Positions 10,526 through 21,631 of a stretch of 64,000 bases of DNA are shown here, one piece after another. The stretch spans positions 434,001 through 498,000 of the forward strand of contig NZ_FMWG01000001.1 of NCBI RefSeq assembly GCF_900102795.1, written 5' to 3'. The stretch's first letter is position 1. Each line of letters starts with the position of its first letter. Below the pieces are notes generated by a model. The model was not told the origin of the DNA, did no database searches, and saw nothing but the letters and a program-made list of their open reading frames with translations. Origin of the DNA: Epibacterium ulvae (lineage in GTDB: Bacteria; Pseudomonadota; Alphaproteobacteria; Rhodobacterales; Rhodobacteraceae). The position numbers were made by a program, and so were the translations under genes.

Positions 10526-12163
10526 ATGGCAGTTTTGTTGAGGATTCGGCACTTTGGGGCCTTCGGTGTCTATCATAGTGATGGCCAAGGTATCCCGTTG
10601 GGCGCTAAGCATCAGGCGTTGCTAGCACTTTTGAGCACGGCAGAAGGCGGCATACGCACGCGTGCATTTTTGGAAAACACACTTTGGTGTCTCTCTCAGC
10701 CTGAGCAAGCAAAGGCGAGCCTACGGACGGCTCTTTCGACCCTGAAACGGCACCTTGGCGTTGAAGCTTCGGATGTGCTCACCGCGAACCGAGAGCGTGT
10801 GACGCTGAGAATGGATCTTGTTGAAATTGATGAGGATGCCGCCAAGGGCGAGTTCATGGAAGGGTTTGAGCTGGCGCATGAGGAAGAATTTGCAGCTTGG
10901 CTTGTTAAGATGCGCCAGCACCGCGGCGGCGTACCTGTTCGTGCGATTGAGCGGCTGAACAGCGCGTCACACCTCGTGAAAATGGGAAGCGACGCGATTT
11001 TGCCAACCGTAACCGTGATGCCTTTACGTTTGCGTGAAATGGCAGAAGTTTCATCTCCTCTTCCTGATGTCTTAGGAGAAGAGTTGACCCGCGCGCTGGG
11101 GCGTAGTCGCGCGTTTTGCGTTACCTCTTTTTTGGCTGCACGGCAGTTTGATGCTGTGACGAGCACACCTGCAGTGGTGAGCGCAGCCACTGGCGCGACA
11201 TTTATCGTGAGCGGCAGTGTGTCAATTAGCGAGGGGCAGTTTACCCTGGACCTGGATTTAAACGATGCAGTGAGAGATAAGCTGATTTGGTCGCGGCGAT
11301 ACGAGGGGGATATTGCTGATTTACTAAAGGGGAGTACGGATCTGCTGCATCGGATGAGCCGTGATGTCTCCCGTAGTATGACCGGTGAGGCATTGGAGCA
11401 GAGCTCAATTAAACCGCTGGCGGATTTGGAAAATCACACGTTGCTTATGGCGTCGATTGCTTTGATGCAAAACGGCCAGCGTGCTCTTTTTGAACGCGCC
11501 CGAGATGTCTTAAGTGTTTTGGCAGATCGGGAGTATGGCCACCCAATTGTACAGTGCTGGCAGGGGATTTGGCACGTTTTGCGTGTAGAGCATGGGATTT
11601 CGGAAAACAGAGATGCCGATATCGATGCTGCGCGTGTCTATGCGGATGGTGCGCTGGCGTCAGAACCCATGTTGTCACTTGCGCATACTTTGAACGCAAT
11701 GATTGATGCCCAGCTTGCGTTTAATTTCGAAGCAGCTTTGGCGTCGTTGTCTTTGGCGTTGGAAGATAATCCCAGTGAAGCTTTGGCACTTGTAATGAAA
11801 GCACAAGTGTTTGCATATCTCGACCAGTCTGCGGATGCGGTACAGCTTGCGACTGCTGCGCGTCAGTTAATGCCTCTTGGGCCTCAAAAGTTTTATTTCG
11901 AAGTTATTTCCGCCATCGCACATCTGGCTGACGGTAATTTTGCCAAAGCAGTTGAGTTTGGTGAGCTTGCACTTGCCAGTAATCCAGGCTTTCCTCAGAC
12001 TTTACGGCTTCTTGGTGTCGTCAATAGAGCACAGAGAAATGGTAGCAGTGGTCGTGATGCCATCCAAGCGCTTCTTGCAGAGGTACCCGGGTTTGCAATG
12101 CGACCCAGCCTTCGCTTTGTTGACGCAAAGGTTGGTGCTGTATATGCAACTGGAACGCGCTGA
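10526..12163 (+). CDS. SARP/BTAD-like transcriptional regulator with TPR-type C-terminus
   Basis: 545 aa. Residues about 1-90 look like the winged-helix DNA-binding domain of SARP/OmpR type (FGAFGVYHSDGQGIPLGAKHQALLALL), followed by a bacterial transcriptional activation-like region. A middle segment (about 170-260) resembles the TolB-like part of CadC/adenylate cyclase-type regulators. The C-terminal half is helical and TPR-like. It is convergent with the purine transport operon and shares a terminator with it. Target genes are unknown; control of the purine operon is only a guess from proximity. Confidence 0.7.
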   Translation: MAVLLRIRHFGAFGVYHSDGQGIPLGAKHQALLALLSTAEGGIRTRAFLENTLWCLSQPEQAKASLRTALSTLKRHLGVEASDVLTANRERVTLRMDLVEIDEDAAKGEFMEGFELAHEEEFAAWLVKMRQHRGGVPVRAIERLNSASHLVKMGSDAILPTVTVMPLRLREMAEVSSPLPDVLGEELTRALGRSRAFCVTSFLAARQFDAVTSTPAVVSAATGATFIVSGSVSISEGQFTLDLDLNDAVRDKLIWSRRYEGDIADLLKGSTDLLHRMSRDVSRSMTGEALEQSSIKPLADLENHTLLMASIALMQNGQRALFERARDVLSVLADREYGHPIVQCWQGIWHVLRVEHGISENRDADIDAARVYADGALASEPMLSLAHTLNAMIDAQLAFNFEAALASLSLALEDNPSEALALVMKAQVFAYLDQSADAVQLATAARQLMPLGPQKFYFEVISAIAHLADGNFAKAVEFGELALASNPGFPQTLRLLGVVNRAQRNGSSGRDAIQALLAEVPGFAMRPSLRFVDAKVGAVYATGTR

Positions 12164-12193
12164 TTTTGTATATATTTCACATTTCATTTCGCA

Positions 12194-12220
12194 AAAAGCC
12201 CGCCATATTGGCGGGCTTTT
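12194..12220. terminator. Bidirectional rho-independent terminator
   Basis: AAAAGCCCGCC (12194-12204) pairs perfectly with GGCGGGCTTTT (12210-12220) over a 5-base loop. It ends both the regulator gene (plus) and the long purine operon (minus). Confidence 0.93.
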
Positions 12221-12241
12221 CTTTGGATCGTTTCTGCTTTC

Positions 12242-13315
12242 TTATTGTGGGATGTCGCCTTCCAGACCTTCCACGTAGAAGGTCATACCGGCAAGGGTGC
12301 CATCATCTGCGGTTTCGCCATCAGCCAACCAAGGTGTGCCATCTTGTTTGTTCAGTGGGCCGGTAAAGCTGTGATATTCTCCTGAAGCCAGTTTTTCTTT
12401 CAGTGCCAACGCTTCTGCTTTGACATCAGCCGGAACCGCGTCAGAGATCTCGCCGATCCCAACCATGCCGGCGCCGATGCCATCCCATGTGTCTTTGCTG
12501 CTCCATGTACCATCAATCACGGCTTGGGTACGTGCGATGTAATAAGGTGCCCAATCATCAATGATGGATGAGACGCGTGGGAAGGGGGCATATTCAGACA
12601 TGTCTGATGCCTGACCAAAGGTGATGACATCGCCTGCTGCTTTTGCAGCTGCTTGTGGGGCGGTGGAGTCTGTATGTTGCAAAATGACATCCGCGCCTTG
12701 TTCGATCAGAACTTTGGCTGCATCTGCTTCTTTTGCTGGGTCAAACCAAGTGAACGCCCAGACGATTTTGAATTCCACGTCAGGGTTTACTTTTTTTGCG
12801 TGGATATATGCAGAGTTGATACCACGGATCACTTCGGGGATTGGGAAAGACCCGATATATCCAATGACATTTGATTTGGTCATATGGCCAGCAATGGTGC
12901 CCTGAACCGCGCGGCCTTCGTAAAACCGAGCGGAGTAAGTCGAGACGTTGTCAGAGCGTTTATAGCCCGTCGCGTGTTCGAATTTCACGTTGGGAAATTT
13001 CTTGGCGACGTTGATGGTTGGGTCCATGTAGCCAAAGGAGGTGGTGAAGATCAGATCTGCACCTTCCAATGCCATCTGGGTCATGACGCGTTCAGAATCT
13101 GGGCCTTCTGCGACGTTTTCCACAAAGACGGTTTCGACCTGATCGCCAAACTCTGCGACAACGGCTTTGCGACCTTGGTCGTGTTCATAGGTCCAACCAC
13201 CGTCACCAACGGGGCCAACATAGACAAAACCAACTTTGGTTTTATCTGCGGCAACGCCAGCTGTTGCCAGACCAAGCGCCATTGCGGCAGAGGTCAGAAG
13301 AGTCGTGAGTTTCAT
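12242..13315 (-). CDS. BMP-family ABC transporter substrate-binding protein (purine/nucleoside)
   Basis: 357 aa from ATG 13315, preceded by GGAG at about nine bases. A signal peptide MKLTTLLTSAAMALGLATAG ends in AVA-type cleavage before DKTKVGFVYVG. The basic-membrane-protein family (PnrA-like fold) binds nucleosides or purines. It is the last gene of the leftward run xdhA-B-C, ATPase, two permeases, so it is the periplasmic receptor of that transporter. Ligand (hypoxanthine, xanthine, guanosine or related) is inferred from the linked xanthine dehydrogenase. Confidence 0.92.
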   Translation of the reverse strand: MKLTTLLTSAAMALGLATAGVAADKTKVGFVYVGPVGDGGWTYEHDQGRKAVVAEFGDQVETVFVENVAEGPDSERVMTQMALEGADLIFTTSFGYMDPTINVAKKFPNVKFEHATGYKRSDNVSTYSARFYEGRAVQGTIAGHMTKSNVIGYIGSFPIPEVIRGINSAYIHAKKVNPDVEFKIVWAFTWFDPAKEADAAKVLIEQGADVILQHTDSTAPQAAAKAAGDVITFGQASDMSEYAPFPRVSSIIDDWAPYYIARTQAVIDGTWSSKDTWDGIGAGMVGIGEISDAVPADVKAEALALKEKLASGEYHSFTGPLNKQDGTPWLADGETADDGTLAGMTFYVEGLEGDIPQ

Positions 13316-13340
13316 ATAAGGACACTCCATGTTGTGTTGT

Positions 13341-13356
13341 GCTCATTGAAATGAGC
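13341..13356. other. Intercistronic hairpin before the binding-protein gene
   Basis: GCTCAT / ATGAGC with a four-base loop lies between the permease and BMP genes. No T-run follows on the minus strand, so it is more likely a processing or stabilising stem that lets the binding protein be made in excess than a terminator. Confidence 0.4.
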
Positions 13357-13369
13357 GGTTTTTGTTGTT

Positions 13370-14290
13370 TCAGCGAGACGCGTGGAAAATCCGTCCCAAA
13401 GCGGCCGGAGCGCTGCTTTTGTCGGCGGACAAGATAACCAAGACGACGATTGTAATGATGTAGGGTGACATTGCCAGATACTCGACCGGGATAGCAACGC
13501 CTGCGGCTTGCAGATTGAGCTGTACAACGGTGAGGCCGCCAAAAAGATAGGCACCAAGCAGGGCACGCCAGGGTTTCCAGCTTGCAAACACCACGAGAGC
13601 CAAGGCAATCCAGCCAACCCCGGCCGTCATGCCCTCGGTCCATTGTGGTACGCGGATCAGGCTAATATAAGCTCCGCCCAGACCAGCGCATGCGCCCCCA
13701 AACAGGATGGCGAGAATGCGAATGCGGACTACCTTATATCCCAGCGCGTGCGCTGCGTCGTGGTTTTCACCCACGGCGCGCAAAATAAGCCCAACCCGTG
13801 TAAACTTTAACATAGCCCAGACCGCTGCTGTCAGTGCGATGCCGAAATAGAGAATGATATCGTGAGAAAACAGGATTGGCCCCACAATGGGGAGATCTGA
13901 TAAGAGCGGCAGATACAGTTGCCCCATTTCAGGTGGGCGAATGCCCACGTAAGATTGTCCCAGAAGGGCGGAGAGGCCAAGCCCAAATAAGGTCAACGCG
14001 AGACCTGAAGCCACCTGATTGGCCAATGCGATCTGCGTGAGCACGACAAACAACAGCGAGAGCGCGGCCCCTGCAAAAGCTGCGGCGACAAAGCCGACGA
14101 GTGGTGATCCTGTTTCAACTGCGGTGGCAAAACCGGCAATAGCGCCAATGATCATCATGCCTTCGACACCAAGGTTTAAAACACCAGCTTTTTCGACAAC
14201 CAGCTCTCCGATGGCGGCAAGCAGGATCGGGGTCGCAGCGACCATCAAAGACGCGATGAGCAGAACGGGGTTGATTGCAGAGAGGTCCAT
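13370..14290 (-). CDS. ABC transporter permease (nucleoside type)
   Basis: 306 aa, almost entirely hydrophobic with about eight predicted membrane segments. It contains GELVVEKAGVLNLGVEGMM near the N-terminus, the signature of the permease family that pairs with BMP receptors (branched-chain/ribose permease superfamily). Its start overlaps the stop of the preceding permease by one base. It forms the inner-membrane channel with that protein. Confidence 0.92.
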   Translation of the reverse strand: MDLSAINPVLLIASLMVAATPILLAAIGELVVEKAGVLNLGVEGMMIIGAIAGFATAVETGSPLVGFVAAAFAGAALSLLFVVLTQIALANQVASGLALTLFGLGLSALLGQSYVGIRPPEMGQLYLPLLSDLPIVGPILFSHDIILYFGIALTAAVWAMLKFTRVGLILRAVGENHDAAHALGYKVVRIRILAILFGGACAGLGGAYISLIRVPQWTEGMTAGVGWIALALVVFASWKPWRALLGAYLFGGLTVVQLNLQAAGVAIPVEYLAMSPYIITIVVLVILSADKSSAPAALGRIFHASR

Positions 14291-15372
14291 TATGCAGTCT
14301 CCGGTGCGCCAAGGCGTATGCGAAAGTTGGTGAGGAGATCAAAGGCCAGAAGGAAGAATAAAAGCATTCCCTGAAAGACCTGAATGGCTGAAGAGGGCAG
14401 GCCAAGATTAGATTGTGCAATGTCCCCGCCAATGTAGGTCAACGCCATAAGGCCACCGGCGAGTAAAATACCGACGGGGTGCAGGCGTCCCAAAAAGGCA
14501 ACGATGATTGCGGTAAATCCATAGCCCACATTAAAATCAATGCTGACCTGACCGGCCGGACCTGAGACTTCAAAGAGCCCGGCGAGACCGGCCAGCGCAC
14601 CAGATGTGCCAAGGCAAAAAAGGATCAGTCGTGTTGGATTAACCCCCGCGAAACGCGCAGCGCGGGGTGCCTCTCCGGTGAGGCGGATGTGAAAGCCCAG
14701 CATATGACGGTTCAGGAGTACATAGGCAAAAATGACTGCGATAAAGGCGGCAACTACACCCAGGTGCAGGCCGCTGTTTGCAATAAGCTCTGCGTTGTGG
14801 GCGCTTTCATACTGTTGTAAGTTGCGGCTTCCCGGAAACCCGTAACCTTCTGGGTTTTTCAGCAATCCGAGCGACATAGAGGCCAACAGCTGTTCGGCCA
14901 CATAGACGAGCATCAGTGAAACAAGGATTTCATTGGTGCCAAAACGGGTCTTTAAAATCGCGGGGATCATGGCCCAAAGCCATCCGCCAAATGCGCCAGC
15001 CAAGATCATGAGTGGAAAAACATACCAGCCTTCAATGGGATAGAAGGCAAGGCCGACTCCGGCACCGGTGAGTGCCCCCATGATATATTGCCCCTCTGCC
15101 CCAATGTTCCATATCCCGGCTTTAAAGCCCAAAGATAATCCAATCGCGATGAGAACCAGAGGCGCGCCTTTGATCAAAAGCTGCGGTCGATAGTAAAAGG
15201 AAAACTCTCCAAATAAAGGTTCCCAAAAGATGGTGCGAATGGCTTCTATGGGTGGTTTTCCAAGGGCCGCAAAAAGCAGCCCTCCGGCGATCATCGTCGC
15301 CAGAACTGCCACCAAAGGTGTTGCAAGGGACCAAGCTTGTGACGGCTGCGGGCGTTTTTCAAGCCGGATCAT
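14290..15372 (-). CDS. ABC transporter permease (nucleoside type)
   Basis: 360 aa, polytopic, with FKAGIWNIGAEGQYIMGAL, the matching signature of the longer permease of BMP-type uptake systems. It lies between the ATPase gene (78-base gap) and the second permease (one-base overlap), so the two permeases are translationally coupled and likely heterodimerise. Confidence 0.92.
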   Translation of the reverse strand: MIRLEKRPQPSQAWSLATPLVAVLATMIAGGLLFAALGKPPIEAIRTIFWEPLFGEFSFYYRPQLLIKGAPLVLIAIGLSLGFKAGIWNIGAEGQYIMGALTGAGVGLAFYPIEGWYVFPLMILAGAFGGWLWAMIPAILKTRFGTNEILVSLMLVYVAEQLLASMSLGLLKNPEGYGFPGSRNLQQYESAHNAELIANSGLHLGVVAAFIAVIFAYVLLNRHMLGFHIRLTGEAPRAARFAGVNPTRLILFCLGTSGALAGLAGLFEVSGPAGQVSIDFNVGYGFTAIIVAFLGRLHPVGILLAGGLMALTYIGGDIAQSNLGLPSSAIQVFQGMLLFFLLAFDLLTNFRIRLGAPETA

Positions 15373-15450
15373 AGGCGCAGGTTCCCTGTGTAAGTTTGGT
15401 CATGGTGTTTTGACGGAAAGGTTCTGATGTCTGGTTTGCAAAGGGCGTGG

Positions 15451-16989
15451 CTAAACATGGGCAACCTCCATGCCATGCGCTCCACCCATCATTAGGCCGA
15501 TTTCTTCGACAGTCAGCCCTGTGGTTTCACGTGGAGGGCTAAGCCGCCCTTCGTTCAGGGCCGCAAAAATATCTGAAATTTCCATTAGCTCATCCAGATC
15601 CTGGCTGATGCAGAGGATGGCGGCGCCCTCAGCGGCCAGATCCAGTAGTGATTGCCGGATTGCGGCAGCCGCGGCAGCGTCCACACCCCAGGTGGGCTGG
15701 TTTACGACAAGCACCTTAGGGTTTTGAAGCACTTCGCGGCCGATAACAAATTTTTGCAAATTGCCACCAGACAGCGCGCGCGCAGCGTTTTCGGTTCCAG
15801 GGGTGCGCACATCAAAGGCTTCGATAATGCGGGCTGCGAATCCGCGTGCAGCCCCCCACTTCAGGAAGCCGCCCTGAGCAAGCTTTTCACGCACTGCGCC
15901 GGTGAGCATTGCATTTTCTGTCAGGCTCATATCAGGAGCGGCTGCATGGCCCAAGCGTTCTTCGGGCGCAGACAGGAGGCCAAGACCGCGACGTTGGTTG
16001 GGGCCCAAATGTCCAATAGAATGTCCGTTTAGCTGGACGCTTGCAGGGGAGGTGCTTAGTTCACCAGACAGTACCGAGAGCAGTTCATCCTGTCCGTTGC
16101 CTGCCACCCCCCCAATACCTAGGATTTCCCCTTGTCGCAGGGTTAAGGAGATGTCTCTCAATGTGGTGCCAAATTCACTGGGCGCGGAAACAGTGAGATT
16201 TTGCACCTCAAGTGCGCTATCACCAAAACTGCGTGTGCTCCGGGCCGGTGTTTTTAGTGCGCTGCCCACCATCATTTCTGCCATATCGCGGGCTGAGGTG
16301 TCAGAAGGAATACAAGACCCGACGTTTTTGCCGAGTCTCAGAATGGTGGCAGCATCACAAAGGCTGCGGATCTCTTCAAGTTTGTGGCTAATGTAAAGGA
16401 TCGAGGTGCCCTCAGAGCGCAGCTTGCGCAAGGTTTCAAAGAGAATACCAACCTCTTGCGGTGTCAAAACACTGGTGGGCTCATCCATGATCAGTAGTTT
16501 TGGATCTTGCAAAAGACAGCGGATGATCTCAACCCGCTGGCGTTCACCTGCTGAAAGATCCCCAACACGGCGGCTTGGATCAAGGGGCAGGCCATAGGTT
16601 TGCGACACATCCCGAATTCGACGTGCAAGGTCGCGCATCTTAGGCGGGTTTTCCATACCAAGAGCGATGTTTTCGGCTACATTTAGCGCATCAAAGAGCG
16701 AAAAATGCTGAAACACCATTGCGATCCCGTCAGCGCGGGCCTGGCGTGGTTCAGCTGGCGCAAACGCGGCACCATTCAGTTTCATCTCTCCGCTGTCGGG
16801 TTTGACAAGACCATAGATCATTTTGACAAGAGTTGACTTACCCGCGCCATTCTCTCCAAGGAGCGCATGGACTTCGCCGGGTTGAATGGTCAGCGAGACC
16901 TGGTCATTAGCAATCACACCCGGGTAGGCTTTGGTCACGCCCGAAAGGCTTAGCAAAGGGTCTGTCACGCGCGATATTCCTTGTTCCAT
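15451..16989 (-). CDS. ABC transporter ATP-binding protein, duplicated ATPase
   Basis: 512 aa with two ABC domains. The first has Walker A GENGAGKS, signature LSAGERQRVEI and Walker B LLIMDEPTSV. The second is degenerate: the Walker A position reads GVAGNGQDEL, while the signature LSGGNLQKFVIGRE remains. This is the pattern of ribose/nucleoside-type ATPases. The start overlaps the 3' end of xdhC by 25 bases. It powers the two downstream permeases. Confidence 0.93.
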   Translation of the reverse strand: MEQGISRVTDPLLSLSGVTKAYPGVIANDQVSLTIQPGEVHALLGENGAGKSTLVKMIYGLVKPDSGEMKLNGAAFAPAEPRQARADGIAMVFQHFSLFDALNVAENIALGMENPPKMRDLARRIRDVSQTYGLPLDPSRRVGDLSAGERQRVEIIRCLLQDPKLLIMDEPTSVLTPQEVGILFETLRKLRSEGTSILYISHKLEEIRSLCDAATILRLGKNVGSCIPSDTSARDMAEMMVGSALKTPARSTRSFGDSALEVQNLTVSAPSEFGTTLRDISLTLRQGEILGIGGVAGNGQDELLSVLSGELSTSPASVQLNGHSIGHLGPNQRRGLGLLSAPEERLGHAAAPDMSLTENAMLTGAVREKLAQGGFLKWGAARGFAARIIEAFDVRTPGTENAARALSGGNLQKFVIGREVLQNPKVLVVNQPTWGVDAAAAAAIRQSLLDLAAEGAAILCISQDLDELMEISDIFAALNEGRLSPPRETTGLTVEEIGLMMGGAHGMEVAHV

Positions 16990-17915
16990 TCGGCGGCTGC
17001 CTGAGCGGGTCGCAAAAGTTCGGCCGCGACACCTACGGCGATCATCTGAGGGTGCTTGCCCAGACTTGGATCTCCGATTGGACAGGTGATCCTGTTCGGT
17101 GCCTCAGCGCTATGCCCTAATTGCACAAGCTGACGACGGAACCGGGCCCACTTGGTGGATGATCCGATGACACCTGCAAAAGAAAATTCTTGTGCAAGCA
17201 AGGCGTTGCATAGCGCTAGATCCAGTTTATGGGAATAGGTGAGTATAACATGTGCCGTATTTTCTGGCGCATAGTGTACCACTCTAACCGGATCATCTGC
17301 GGGGAGCACCGTGATATTGCTGGGGTAAGTCTTGGGGAAACGCGATGTACTGGTGTCGACCCATGTGATGTCAAGATCCGGGAGAGGTGCAAGGATCGAG
17401 ACGATTGCACGGCCGACATGGCCCGCCCCCCAGACCCAGACAGGTCGGCTTGGTTTGTGTACGGGTTCGATAAACCAGCCATCAATAAGTTCACTGTCAG
17501 GGCGTTGGCCTTGATTACGTGCGCTTGCCAAAATGCGTTTCACGGCGAAGGGAGGCGTTTTTTCTGCGGTCGCATGGATGGGTCGGGCGATGATATCACT
17601 GGTGAGTGTTGCGCAGCGTGCAGCATCATAAAGTTCGCTGATCAAAGTCACAGACCCACCACAACACTGACCCAGATCTGGCCCCAACGCATGGGTGCTG
17701 CTTTCAGTATATTGTGTTTGGGTACGCGCTGTTTTGGCGGCGTGGTATTCTAAAGTGCCGCCGCCAATTGTCCCAGATTGTCCGCCTGCCCAGACCAGCA
17801 TTGCGGCGCCCACTTCGCGCGGTGAAGAGCCGCGCACAGCGGCAATTGCAACGCGGGTTACCTGCCCGTGTTCAGCAACGGCTTTTTTTAAAGCTTCTCG
17901 ATCAAAACCTGTCAT
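16965..17915 (-). CDS. xdhC: Xanthine dehydrogenase accessory protein XdhC
   Basis: 316 aa. The N-terminal XdhC/CoxI part has GPDLGQCCGGSVTL, containing the conserved paired cysteines. The C-terminal Rossmann part has WVWGAGHVGRAI. XdhC binds molybdenum cofactor, supports its sulfuration and inserts it into XdhB. It sits three bases after xdhB and overlaps the transporter ATPase gene, tying purine oxidation and uptake into one transcript. Confidence 0.94.
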   Translation of the reverse strand: MTGFDREALKKAVAEHGQVTRVAIAAVRGSSPREVGAAMLVWAGGQSGTIGGGTLEYHAAKTARTQTQYTESSTHALGPDLGQCCGGSVTLISELYDAARCATLTSDIIARPIHATAEKTPPFAVKRILASARNQGQRPDSELIDGWFIEPVHKPSRPVWVWGAGHVGRAIVSILAPLPDLDITWVDTSTSRFPKTYPSNITVLPADDPVRVVHYAPENTAHVILTYSHKLDLALCNALLAQEFSFAGVIGSSTKWARFRRQLVQLGHSAEAPNRITCPIGDPSLGKHPQMIAVGVAAELLRPAQAAAEWNKEYRA

Positions 17916-17918
17916 ATT

Positions 17919-20207
17919 TTACACCTCGCGGAGGCGCTGACAGGCAGACCACAGTTCTTCGGGCGTGGCTGGCGCATTGAGTGCAGGGTAGGCATTGCCT
18001 GCCTGCGCAACGGCATCGCTGAGCGCAAGATAGACTGAAATGCCAAGCATGAAAGGAGGTTCGCCCACCGCTTTTGAGCGATAGATCGTGCGAGCAGGGT
18101 TGGCTTGATCCCAAAGTGCTACATTGAAAATATCGGGCGCATCTGAACAGGCAGGGATTTTATAGGTTGAGGGCGCATGCGTGCGAAGGTGGCCTTTGTC
18201 GTCCCAAACCAGTTCCTCTGTCGTGAGCCAGCCTGCGCCTTGGACATATCCGCCTTCAACCTGACCGATATCCAATGCAGGATTGAGGGAGCTGCCAGCA
18301 TCATGCAACAGATCTGCACGTAGAATACGATTTTCACCGGTGCGCAGATCCACAACCACTTCACTAAGCGCAGCGCCATAGGCAAAATAATAAAACGGCC
18401 GTCCTTGCCCCTTGATCCGGTCCCACTTTAGATCAGGTGTCTTGTAAAACCCCGTTGCGGACAGGCTGACGCGGGCCTCGTAACACTGTTTTGCAGCCTC
18501 TGCGAAAGAGAGGCGTTTGTCACCGATCAGTACATGATTGTCCGCAAAAGTGACTTCATCAGAGCCAGTGCATGGTGGTTGGCTTGTCAAATGGGCGACC
18601 ATACGCGCGCGGATTTGATCGCAGGCATCCATAACAGCCATGCCATTTAAGTCAGATCCCGAAGAAGCTGCAGTGGCGGATGTATTGGGGACTTTTGCCG
18701 TGTCGGTAGCGGTGATTTTTACACGATCCATAGATACACCAAAACGACTTGCCGCCACTTGTGCGACTTTCTGGAACAAGCCCTGGCCCATCTCAGTGCC
18801 GCCATGGTTCAGATGAATGGAGCCATCATTGTAGACATGGACCAAAGCTCCCGCTTGGTTCAGGTGTGTCAGGGTAAACGAGATGCCAAACTTAACGGGT
18901 GAGAACCCAAGTCCTCGTTTCAGGTGAGTTTGGCTTGCGTTCCACGACTCAATCTCTGCATGGCGCGTTTTGTAATCGGCGTCTATGAGCAGTTTTTCCG
19001 TGATCCCATGCAGCTCGAAATCCGTGACCGGCATGCCATATGGCGTCGTAACCGGTGCAGCCGAGGGGGCGGGGTAATAGTTGCGTTGGCGTACTGTGAC
19101 GGGATCCAGGTCAAGGTGGTGTGCGATATGATCCATAACCCGTTCAATGCCAACCATACCTTGTGGGCCACCAAATCCCCGAAACGCCGTAGCGCTTTGC
19201 AGGTTGGTTTTTAGCCGATGGCTTTCAATACGGATATTGGGCAGGTGGTAGGCATTATCCGAATGCAACATGGCGCGATCTGCCACCGGCAACGATAGAT
19301 CCTGCGCCCAGCCACAATTCACGTGATGCAGAAAAGAAAGCCCCTGCACGCGACCGGTGTCATCAAATCCAACCTCATATGTGATGCGAAAAGCATGACG
19401 CTTGCCGGTGATGATCATGTCATCGTCGCGGTCATAACGCATTTTACAGGGATGATCTGTCAACCGTGCCGCTACCGCACATGCGACCGCAAGGGCGTTT
19501 CCCTGGCTTTCCTTTCCGCCAAAGCCACCCCCCATGCGTCTGGTTTCCACACGGACACTGTGCATAGGCAGGCCGATGGCTTCTGCGACTTTGTGCTGTA
19601 TTTCAGTGGGATGCTGGGTTGAGGAATGGATGTGAAATCCGCCGTCCTCTTGTGGAAGCGCAAGCGCAGCCTGACCTTCAAGATAAAAATGTTCTTGTCC
19701 GCCAATTTCAAAACAGGCGCTGACGTGATGCGGCGCGTGCGAGATCGCGGTTTCCGCATCGCCCGATGACCAGATCCGCGGGCCCTCTTCAAAACGGCTG
19801 TTTGCTGCGAGTGCCTGATCTACTGTCAGAATGGGCGGGGTATCTTGGTAGGTGATCTTTGCTTTACGGGCTGCAATCCGTGCAGCGCGATGGCTGCGTG
19901 CCACAACCAAAAATATGGGCTGGCCCAAATAGTGGATTTCACCGTCAGACAGCATAGGTTCGTCATGAATGGAAGCTGATACATCATTGCTAAAGGGCAG
20001 ATCTTTTGCTTCCACTACTGCGATAACATCTGGACTGCGCCGAACTGTATCTAGGTCTTTCGAACTGATGTGCCCACGTGCGATTTCAGCCAGACCAAAG
20101 GCGAGATGTAGGCAGTCGCGTGGTGTGGGGATGTCATCGACATATCGGGCGGCCCCCGTCACATGCAGTTTTGCGGCATCATGGGGCAGGGGTTTGGTAA
20201 CGCTCAT
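17919..20207 (-). CDS. xdhB: Xanthine dehydrogenase, molybdopterin-binding large subunit
   Basis: 762 aa, normal for the bacterial two-subunit enzyme. Motifs of the molybdenum hydroxylase family are visible: [33 protein letters not shown] and GGTEMGQGL. It oxidises hypoxanthine to xanthine and xanthine to urate at the Mo centre, passing electrons to XdhA. It overlaps the end of xdhA by four bases. Confidence 0.96.
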   Translation of the reverse strand: MSVTKPLPHDAAKLHVTGAARYVDDIPTPRDCLHLAFGLAEIARGHISSKDLDTVRRSPDVIAVVEAKDLPFSNDVSASIHDEPMLSDGEIHYLGQPIFLVVARSHRAARIAARKAKITYQDTPPILTVDQALAANSRFEEGPRIWSSGDAETAISHAPHHVSACFEIGGQEHFYLEGQAALALPQEDGGFHIHSSTQHPTEIQHKVAEAIGLPMHSVRVETRRMGGGFGGKESQGNALAVACAVAARLTDHPCKMRYDRDDDMIITGKRHAFRITYEVGFDDTGRVQGLSFLHHVNCGWAQDLSLPVADRAMLHSDNAYHLPNIRIESHRLKTNLQSATAFRGFGGPQGMVGIERVMDHIAHHLDLDPVTVRQRNYYPAPSAAPVTTPYGMPVTDFELHGITEKLLIDADYKTRHAEIESWNASQTHLKRGLGFSPVKFGISFTLTHLNQAGALVHVYNDGSIHLNHGGTEMGQGLFQKVAQVAASRFGVSMDRVKITATDTAKVPNTSATAASSGSDLNGMAVMDACDQIRARMVAHLTSQPPCTGSDEVTFADNHVLIGDKRLSFAEAAKQCYEARVSLSATGFYKTPDLKWDRIKGQGRPFYYFAYGAALSEVVVDLRTGENRILRADLLHDAGSSLNPALDIGQVEGGYVQGAGWLTTEELVWDDKGHLRTHAPSTYKIPACSDAPDIFNVALWDQANPARTIYRSKAVGEPPFMLGISVYLALSDAVAQAGNAYPALNAPATPEELWSACQRLREV

Positions 20208-21568
20208 GGCTGCACCTCAAGAACAGATGTGGCAGTGCCTGCAAGATCATCAAAGTAGCGTGCCAACAGTTCTGCAGCTGCGCCTAAACGATAGTCGGCC
20301 GAAGCGCGCATATCGCTGAGCGGTGTAAAGTCTTGCGCAAGTGCGTGTTGCGCTTGGGCCAGCGTTGTGCGCGTCCATGGTTGGCCAAGCAATGCGGCTT
20401 CTGCGGCTGCGGCGCGTTTGGGTACGCCAGCCAAGCCGCCAAAGGCCAGCCGCGCTGCTATGATGGTCCCGTTTTTGATGTGTACATTGAACGCGCCCAG
20501 AACTGCAGAAATGTCCTGATCAAACCGTTTTGAAAGTTTGTAAACCCGCAGGGCCTCTGCGGTTTTGGGAAGGGTAAAACGTTCGACAAATTCACCCGGC
20601 GCGCGATCTTGTTTGCCGTATTCAATGAAGAAATCTTCGACGGCTAATTGACGGCGTGTCTCGCCTTTTCTGAGGGTCATCTGTGCTCCAAGCGCGATCA
20701 GCACTGGCGGACAATCCCCGATGGGAGATCCGTTGGCTACATTCCCACCGAGCGTTGCTGCGTTGCGCACTTGCTGACTGGCAAAGCGACGCAACATGTC
20801 GGTAAACGCAGGGAAATCTTCACGTACCGCAGCACGAAGAGCGCTGATGGTTGTCATCGCACCGACCTCAAGTGTCTCACCTGTGTCTGTGATGGTTTTC
20901 AGATCGTCGCACCCTTGTAAAAAGATCACAGGATCGGGGTTTTGCAATTTCTTGGTTACGTCAAGGCCAAGATCCGTGGCTCCAGCCACCAGCCGAGCTG
21001 TTGGCGTTTTTATGTATATGGCTGCAAGCGCATCCGCGCTGTCCGGGCGCATAGGGTCTGCGCTGGGTGTGGCGATTTGTGGCGCGTTGGCGATCCATTC
21101 AGGCACGGGTGCGTTTTGCGCAGCTTTGGCGGCACGTAGGATTGGGGCATAGCCGGTACAGCGGCACAAGTTGCCTGCCAGTTGATCGTTGTAATCGGTC
21201 TCGCCATTTGCATGGGCCGTGACCATAGACATCACAAATCCCGGTGTGCAAAATCCGCATTGGCTGCCATGATATTGGATCAGCGCATCTTGTATCGGGT
21301 GCAACATGCCATTTGCAGCGGCTACACCTTCGACTGTGCGAACGGACCGTCCGTGCAGCTGCGGTAAAAACAGGATGCATGCATTTTGCGCCGCATGGCC
21401 GTTTTCATCGCTGACCATCACAGTACAGGCGCCGCAGTCGCCTTCGTTGCAGCCTTCTTTTGTGCCGGTCAATCCGCGTGTCTCACGCAGCCAATCCAAA
21501 AGGGTTAAAGTTGGCGGCACATCTTTCAGTGCCACGCTCTCTCCGTTCAGAAGAAAGGTGATGTCCAT
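20204..21568 (-). CDS. xdhA: Xanthine dehydrogenase small subunit (2Fe-2S and FAD)
   Basis: 454 aa from ATG 21568 ([10 protein letters not shown]), chosen because the family begins there; the frame is open eight codons further. The first 2Fe-2S cluster binds at [11 protein letters not shown], the second at CGFCTPGFV and LCRCTGY. The C-terminal part is the FAD domain with [11 protein letters not shown] and [15 protein letters not shown]. It takes electrons from XdhB to NAD. It is the first gene of the 9.3 kb leftward purine operon and has a folded leader. Confidence 0.95.
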   Translation of the reverse strand: MDITFLLNGESVALKDVPPTLTLLDWLRETRGLTGTKEGCNEGDCGACTVMVSDENGHAAQNACILFLPQLHGRSVRTVEGVAAANGMLHPIQDALIQYHGSQCGFCTPGFVMSMVTAHANGETDYNDQLAGNLCRCTGYAPILRAAKAAQNAPVPEWIANAPQIATPSADPMRPDSADALAAIYIKTPTARLVAGATDLGLDVTKKLQNPDPVIFLQGCDDLKTITDTGETLEVGAMTTISALRAAVREDFPAFTDMLRRFASQQVRNAATLGGNVANGSPIGDCPPVLIALGAQMTLRKGETRRQLAVEDFFIEYGKQDRAPGEFVERFTLPKTAEALRVYKLSKRFDQDISAVLGAFNVHIKNGTIIAARLAFGGLAGVPKRAAAAEAALLGQPWTRTTLAQAQHALAQDFTPLSDMRASADYRLGAAAELLARYFDDLAGTATSVLEVQP

Positions 21569-21631
21569 TATGACACCCTGTCGCCATACCAAAAATGAGG
21601 CCGGTTGTGCCTTTGGTCGATGCGACGTAGA